In this document: piece after piece, positions 5,875 through 8,040 of the stretch
How positions within the stretch are numbered: position 1 is the first letter of the stretch
Layout of the letters: each line of letters begins with the position of its first letter
Assembly: GCA_001724315.1 (NCBI GenBank)
Contig: MEEC01000114.1
Span: forward strand, 1 to 8,040
DNA: 8,040 nucleotides
Direction: 5' to 3'
Origin: Lautropia sp. SCN 70-15
Lineage (GTDB): Bacteria > Pseudomonadota > Gammaproteobacteria > Burkholderiales > Burkholderiaceae_E
Program-made: the position numbers and the translations under genes
The notes under the pieces: model-generated
Told to the model about the DNA's origin: nothing
The model's input: only the letters and a program-made list of their open reading frames with translations
Database searches by the model: none

Positions 5875-6633
5875 TTGACTGCAGTCGAAAGCCTTGCTGC
5901 CCGTCCGGAGCCGCTCGCCGCGCCGATCCCGCATCGGCGCGTCCTGCTCAAGCTCTCCGGTGAAGCCCTGATGGGCGACGATGCCTATGGCATCAATCGC
6001 GAGACCATCGAGGCGATGGTCGGCGAGATCGCCAGCGTGGTCGAGCTGGGCGTCGAGCTGGCCATCGTCATCGGCGGCGGCAACATCTTCCGCGGCATGG
6101 CCGGTGGCGCGACCGGCATGGACCGCGCCACCGCCGACTACATGGGCATGCTGGCCACGGTCATGAACTCGCTGGCGCTGCAGGACGCCCTGCGCCAGAA
6201 GGGCGTGGTCGCCCGCGTGCAGTCCGCGCTGAAGATCGAGCAGGTGGTCGAGCCCTACATCCGGCCCAAGGCGCTGCGCTACCTCGAGGAAGGCAAGGTC
6301 GTCATCTTCGCCGCCGGCACCGGGAATCCCTTCTTCACCACCGACACGGCTGCGGCGCTGCGCGGCGCCGAGATGGGCGTCGAGGTGGTGCTGAAGGCCA
6401 CCAAGGTCGACGGCGTCTACACCGCGGACCCCTTGAAGGACCCGGCGGCCACCCGTTACCAGCGCATCAGCTTCGACGAGGCCATCGGCCGCAACCTGAA
6501 GGTCATGGACGCCACGGCCTTCGCGCTGTGCCGCGACCAGAAACTGCCGATCCGCGTGTTCTCGATCTTCAAGGAAGGCGCGCTGCTGCGCGCGGTCCGC
6601 GGGGAAGACGAGGGCACGCTGGTCCACGTCTGA
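5875..6633 (+). CDS. pyrH: UMP kinase (uridylate kinase)
   Basis: The 252-residue protein phosphorylates UMP to UDP with ATP, the step that feeds UTP, CTP and deoxypyrimidine synthesis; bacterial UMP kinases are hexamers of the amino acid kinase fold. Family motifs are complete: LLKLSGEAL (24-32, with K26 for phosphate), VIGGGNIFRG (65-74, with R73), MDRATADYMGMLATVMN (82-98), FAAGTGNPFFTTDTAA (145-160) and MDATAFALCRD (211-221). The start is TTG at 5875, chosen because GGGAG lies seven bases upstream and no ATG or GTG in frame precedes the kinase core. This gives about 11 more N-terminal residues than E. coli PyrH (241 residues), rich in Ala and Pro and probably disordered. The gene is 203 bp from tsf, with a possible promoter in the gap, and only 22 bp from frr. 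Confidence 0.96.
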   Translation: MTAVESLAARPEPLAAPIPHRRVLLKLSGEALMGDDAYGINRETIEAMVGEIASVVELGVELAIVIGGGNIFRGMAGGATGMDRATADYMGMLATVMNSLALQDALRQKGVVARVQSALKIEQVVEPYIRPKALRYLEEGKVVIFAAGTGNPFFTTDTAAALRGAEMGVEVVLKATKVDGVYTADPLKDPAATRYQRISFDEAIGRNLKVMDATAFALCRDQKLPIRVFSIFKEGALLRAVRGEDEGTLVHV

Positions 6634-6655
6634 CACCTTTCTTTCCGGAGGATCC

Positions 6656-7216
6656 ATGAGCGTTGCCGAGGTCAGGAGCACGGCCGAGCAGAAGATGCAG
6701 AAGTCGCTGGACGCGATGAAGACCAGCTTCCAGAAGATCCGCACGGGCCGCGCCCACGCGGGCCTGCTCGATCACATCCAGGTCGACTACTACGGCAGCA
6801 TGGTGCCGCTCTCGCAGGTCGCCAACGTCACGGTGCAGGACGCGCGCACCCTCGGCGTGCAGCCCTGGGAGAAGAAGATGGTCCAGGTCGTCGACAAGGC
6901 GATCCGCGAGTCCGACCTCGGCCTGAACCCGGCCACCAGCGGCGACCTGATCCGCGTGCCGATGCCCCCGCTGTCCGAGGAGCGCCGCCGCGAGATGACC
7001 AAGATCGCCCGGGGCGACGCGGAGCACGCCAAGGTGGCCGTGCGCAACCTGCGCCGCGACGCCAACGAGCAGCTCAAGAAGCTGGTCAAGGACAAGGCGA
7101 TCTCGGAAGACGACGAGCGCCGCGCGCAGGAAGACATCCAGAAGCTGACCGACCGTTTCGTAGCCGAGATCGACAAGCTGCTCGCGACCAAGGAGCAGGA
7201 GATCATGACGGTCTGA
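6656..7216 (+). CDS. frr: ribosome recycling factor
   Basis: The 186-residue protein, with EF-G, splits the post-termination ribosome into subunits. Length and sequence are those of a normal RRF (E. coli 185). Domain I is a three-helix bundle: the first helix includes MQKSLDAMKTSFQKIRTGRA (14-33), and the last two span about 106-186 and include the signature RNLRRDAN (130-137) with its conserved arginines. Domain II, the beta-rich part, spans about 34-105 and contains VDYYGSMVPLSQVANVTV. GGAGG at 6647-6651 is a strong Shine-Dalgarno sequence, although only four bases separate it from the ATG. The gene sits between pyrH and uppS, both within about 25 bp, so the three are almost certainly co-transcribed. 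Confidence 0.98.
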   Translation: MSVAEVRSTAEQKMQKSLDAMKTSFQKIRTGRAHAGLLDHIQVDYYGSMVPLSQVANVTVQDARTLGVQPWEKKMVQVVDKAIRESDLGLNPATSGDLIRVPMPPLSEERRREMTKIARGDAEHAKVAVRNLRRDANEQLKKLVKDKAISEDDERRAQEDIQKLTDRFVAEIDKLLATKEQEIMTV

Positions 7217-7239
7217 CCGCCGTCGATCGCGTTCGCTCG

Positions 7240-8010
7240 ATGCCCCGATTCCCCAGCTCGACCCGCGAGGTCCCCGCCACCGGGGGCGTGCCTCGCCATG
7301 TCGCGATCATCATGGACGGCAATGGCCGCTGGGCCACCTCGCGCCACCTGCCGAGGGTGGCCGGCCATGCCAAGGGCGTCGACGCGGTGCGGCGCACCGT
7401 CGAGGCTTGCGCGCGTGCCGGCGTCGAGTACCTGACCCTGTTCGCCTTCAGCTCCGAGAACTGGCGGCGTCCGGCCGACGAGGTGTCGGTGCTGATGCGG
7501 CTGTTCATCACGGCGCTCGAGCGCGAGGTGGGCAAGCTGTCCGACAACGGCATCCGGCTGCGGGTCGTCGGCGACACCAGCCGTTTCGAGCCGCGGCTGC
7601 AGGAGCTGATCGAGCAGGCCGAGGCGCGCACGGCCGCCAACAGCCGGCTGACCCTCACCGTGGCCGCCAACTACGGCGGCCGCTGGGACCTGGTCCAGGC
7701 CACCCGGGCGCTGCTGGCGGCCCGGCCCGAGCTCGCCGCCGAGCCCTCGCGGATTGGCGAGGACGACATCGCCGCGCACCTCGCCATGGCCTGGGCGCCC
7801 GAGCCCGACTTGTTCATCCGCACCGGCGGCGAGCAGCGGATCAGCAACTTCCTGCTCTGGCAGCTCGCCTACACCGAGCTCTATTTCACCGAAACCTGGT
7901 GGCCCGACTTCGACCAGGCCGAGCTCGAGCGCGCCTTCGAGTCCTTTCGCGCCCGCGAGCGCCGCTTCGGCCGTACCAGCGCCCAGCTGGCGGCCGGCGC
8001 GCAGGCCTGA
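7240..8010 (+). CDS. uppS: isoprenyl transferase, (2Z,6E)-undecaprenyl diphosphate synthase
   Basis: The 256-residue protein adds isopentenyl units in cis to farnesyl diphosphate to make the C55 carrier lipid for peptidoglycan and surface polysaccharides, acting at the inner face of the membrane. HVAIIMDGNGRWA (20-32) holds the catalytic D26, with N28 and R30. Also present are H43, SSENW (71-75), and RTGGEQRISNFLLWQ (194-208) with R194, R200 and S202, then E213. These positions coincide exactly with E. coli UppS numbering, which supports the ATG at 7240 even though no Shine-Dalgarno sequence precedes it. A GTG at 7288 is the main alternative start but would leave only three residues before the HVAIIMDGNGRW motif. 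The gene begins 23 bp after frr and ends 10 bp before the next gene. Confidence 0.97.
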   Translation: MPRFPSSTREVPATGGVPRHVAIIMDGNGRWATSRHLPRVAGHAKGVDAVRRTVEACARAGVEYLTLFAFSSENWRRPADEVSVLMRLFITALEREVGKLSDNGIRLRVVGDTSRFEPRLQELIEQAEARTAANSRLTLTVAANYGGRWDLVQATRALLAARPELAAEPSRIGEDDIAAHLAMAWAPEPDLFIRTGGEQRISNFLLWQLAYTELYFTETWWPDFDQAELERAFESFRARERRFGRTSAQLAAGAQA

Positions 8011-8020
8011 GCGCGCACCC

Positions 8021-8040
8021 ATGCTGCGCCAGCGCGTCAT
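8021..8040 (+). CDS. cdsA: 5' end of the next gene, probably phosphatidate cytidylyltransferase (partial)
   Basis: An ATG at 8021, 10 bases after the uppS stop, opens a frame reading MLRQRV before the window ends. A start of the form MLxxRVITA is typical of CdsA in betaproteobacteria, and cdsA follows uppS in most proteobacteria. CdsA makes CDP-diacylglycerol from phosphatidic acid and CTP at the inner membrane. Six codons cannot prove identity, so the call rests mainly on gene order. No Shine-Dalgarno sequence is visible in the short gap. Confidence 0.5.

Noticed and set aside
4502..6744. Long minus-strand open frames opposite rpsB end, tsf and pyrH (4502-5851 and 5236-6744)
   Set aside because: Codon-bias shadows of tsf and pyrH. 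They cross the rpsB-tsf and tsf-pyrH gaps with their hairpins and show no family motif.
6790..8040. A minus-strand open frame of 416 codons opposite frr and uppS
   Set aside because: It is antisense to two fully recognised genes and has low-complexity Gly/Ala/Val/Asp-rich composition; a GC-rich shadow.
1..8040. Search for a defence, mobile, phage or CRISPR system
   Set aside because: Every stretch of more than about 200 bp is accounted for by conserved housekeeping genes. No transposase, integrase, spaced repeat array or foreign-looking composition was seen.

Overview
The window is a very GC-rich stretch of bacterial chromosome holding a housekeeping cluster. It suggests a betaproteobacterium, probably of the order Burkholderiales. 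The evidence is the high GC content, the gene order (glnD and map on the minus strand, back to back with rpsB-tsf-pyrH-frr-uppS-cdsA on the plus strand), and protein signatures such as MSVTMRQMLEAGVHFGH in S2 and KTDAPMMECKKAL in EF-Ts. The genus cannot be named from this sequence alone.

Layout: bases 1-201 are the 3' end of a purine nucleoside phosphorylase-family gene (MTAP/MTIP type) on the plus strand. It converges on glnD (262-2862, minus), the PII uridylyltransferase and nitrogen sensor. Upstream of glnD lies map (2866-3675, minus), methionine aminopeptidase; only one sense codon separates its stop from the glnD start. A 194-bp divergent region (3676-3869) follows, with overlapping -10 elements facing both ways and a long rpsB leader. 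The plus strand then carries rpsB (ribosomal protein S2), a structured gap with a strong intrinsic terminator, tsf (EF-Ts), a second structured gap of 203 bp, pyrH (UMP kinase, TTG start), frr (ribosome recycling factor), uppS (undecaprenyl diphosphate synthase) and the first six codons of the next gene, probably cdsA.

The genes link translation (S2, EF-Ts, RRF, removal of the initiator methionine), pyrimidine nucleotide supply (UMP kinase), envelope lipid carriers (UppS, CdsA) and nitrogen sensing (GlnD). The coding content is conventional and every complete protein retains its expected catalytic or signature residues. I found no mobile element, CRISPR array, phage gene, tRNA or rRNA, and no undescribed multi-gene system. 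What deserves a second look is regulatory: a likely leaderless map mRNA from a bidirectional promoter, an attenuator-like set of mutually exclusive hairpins between rpsB and tsf, and a palindrome-rich pyrH leader. Structures were read by eye; no folding energies, alignments or database searches were run.
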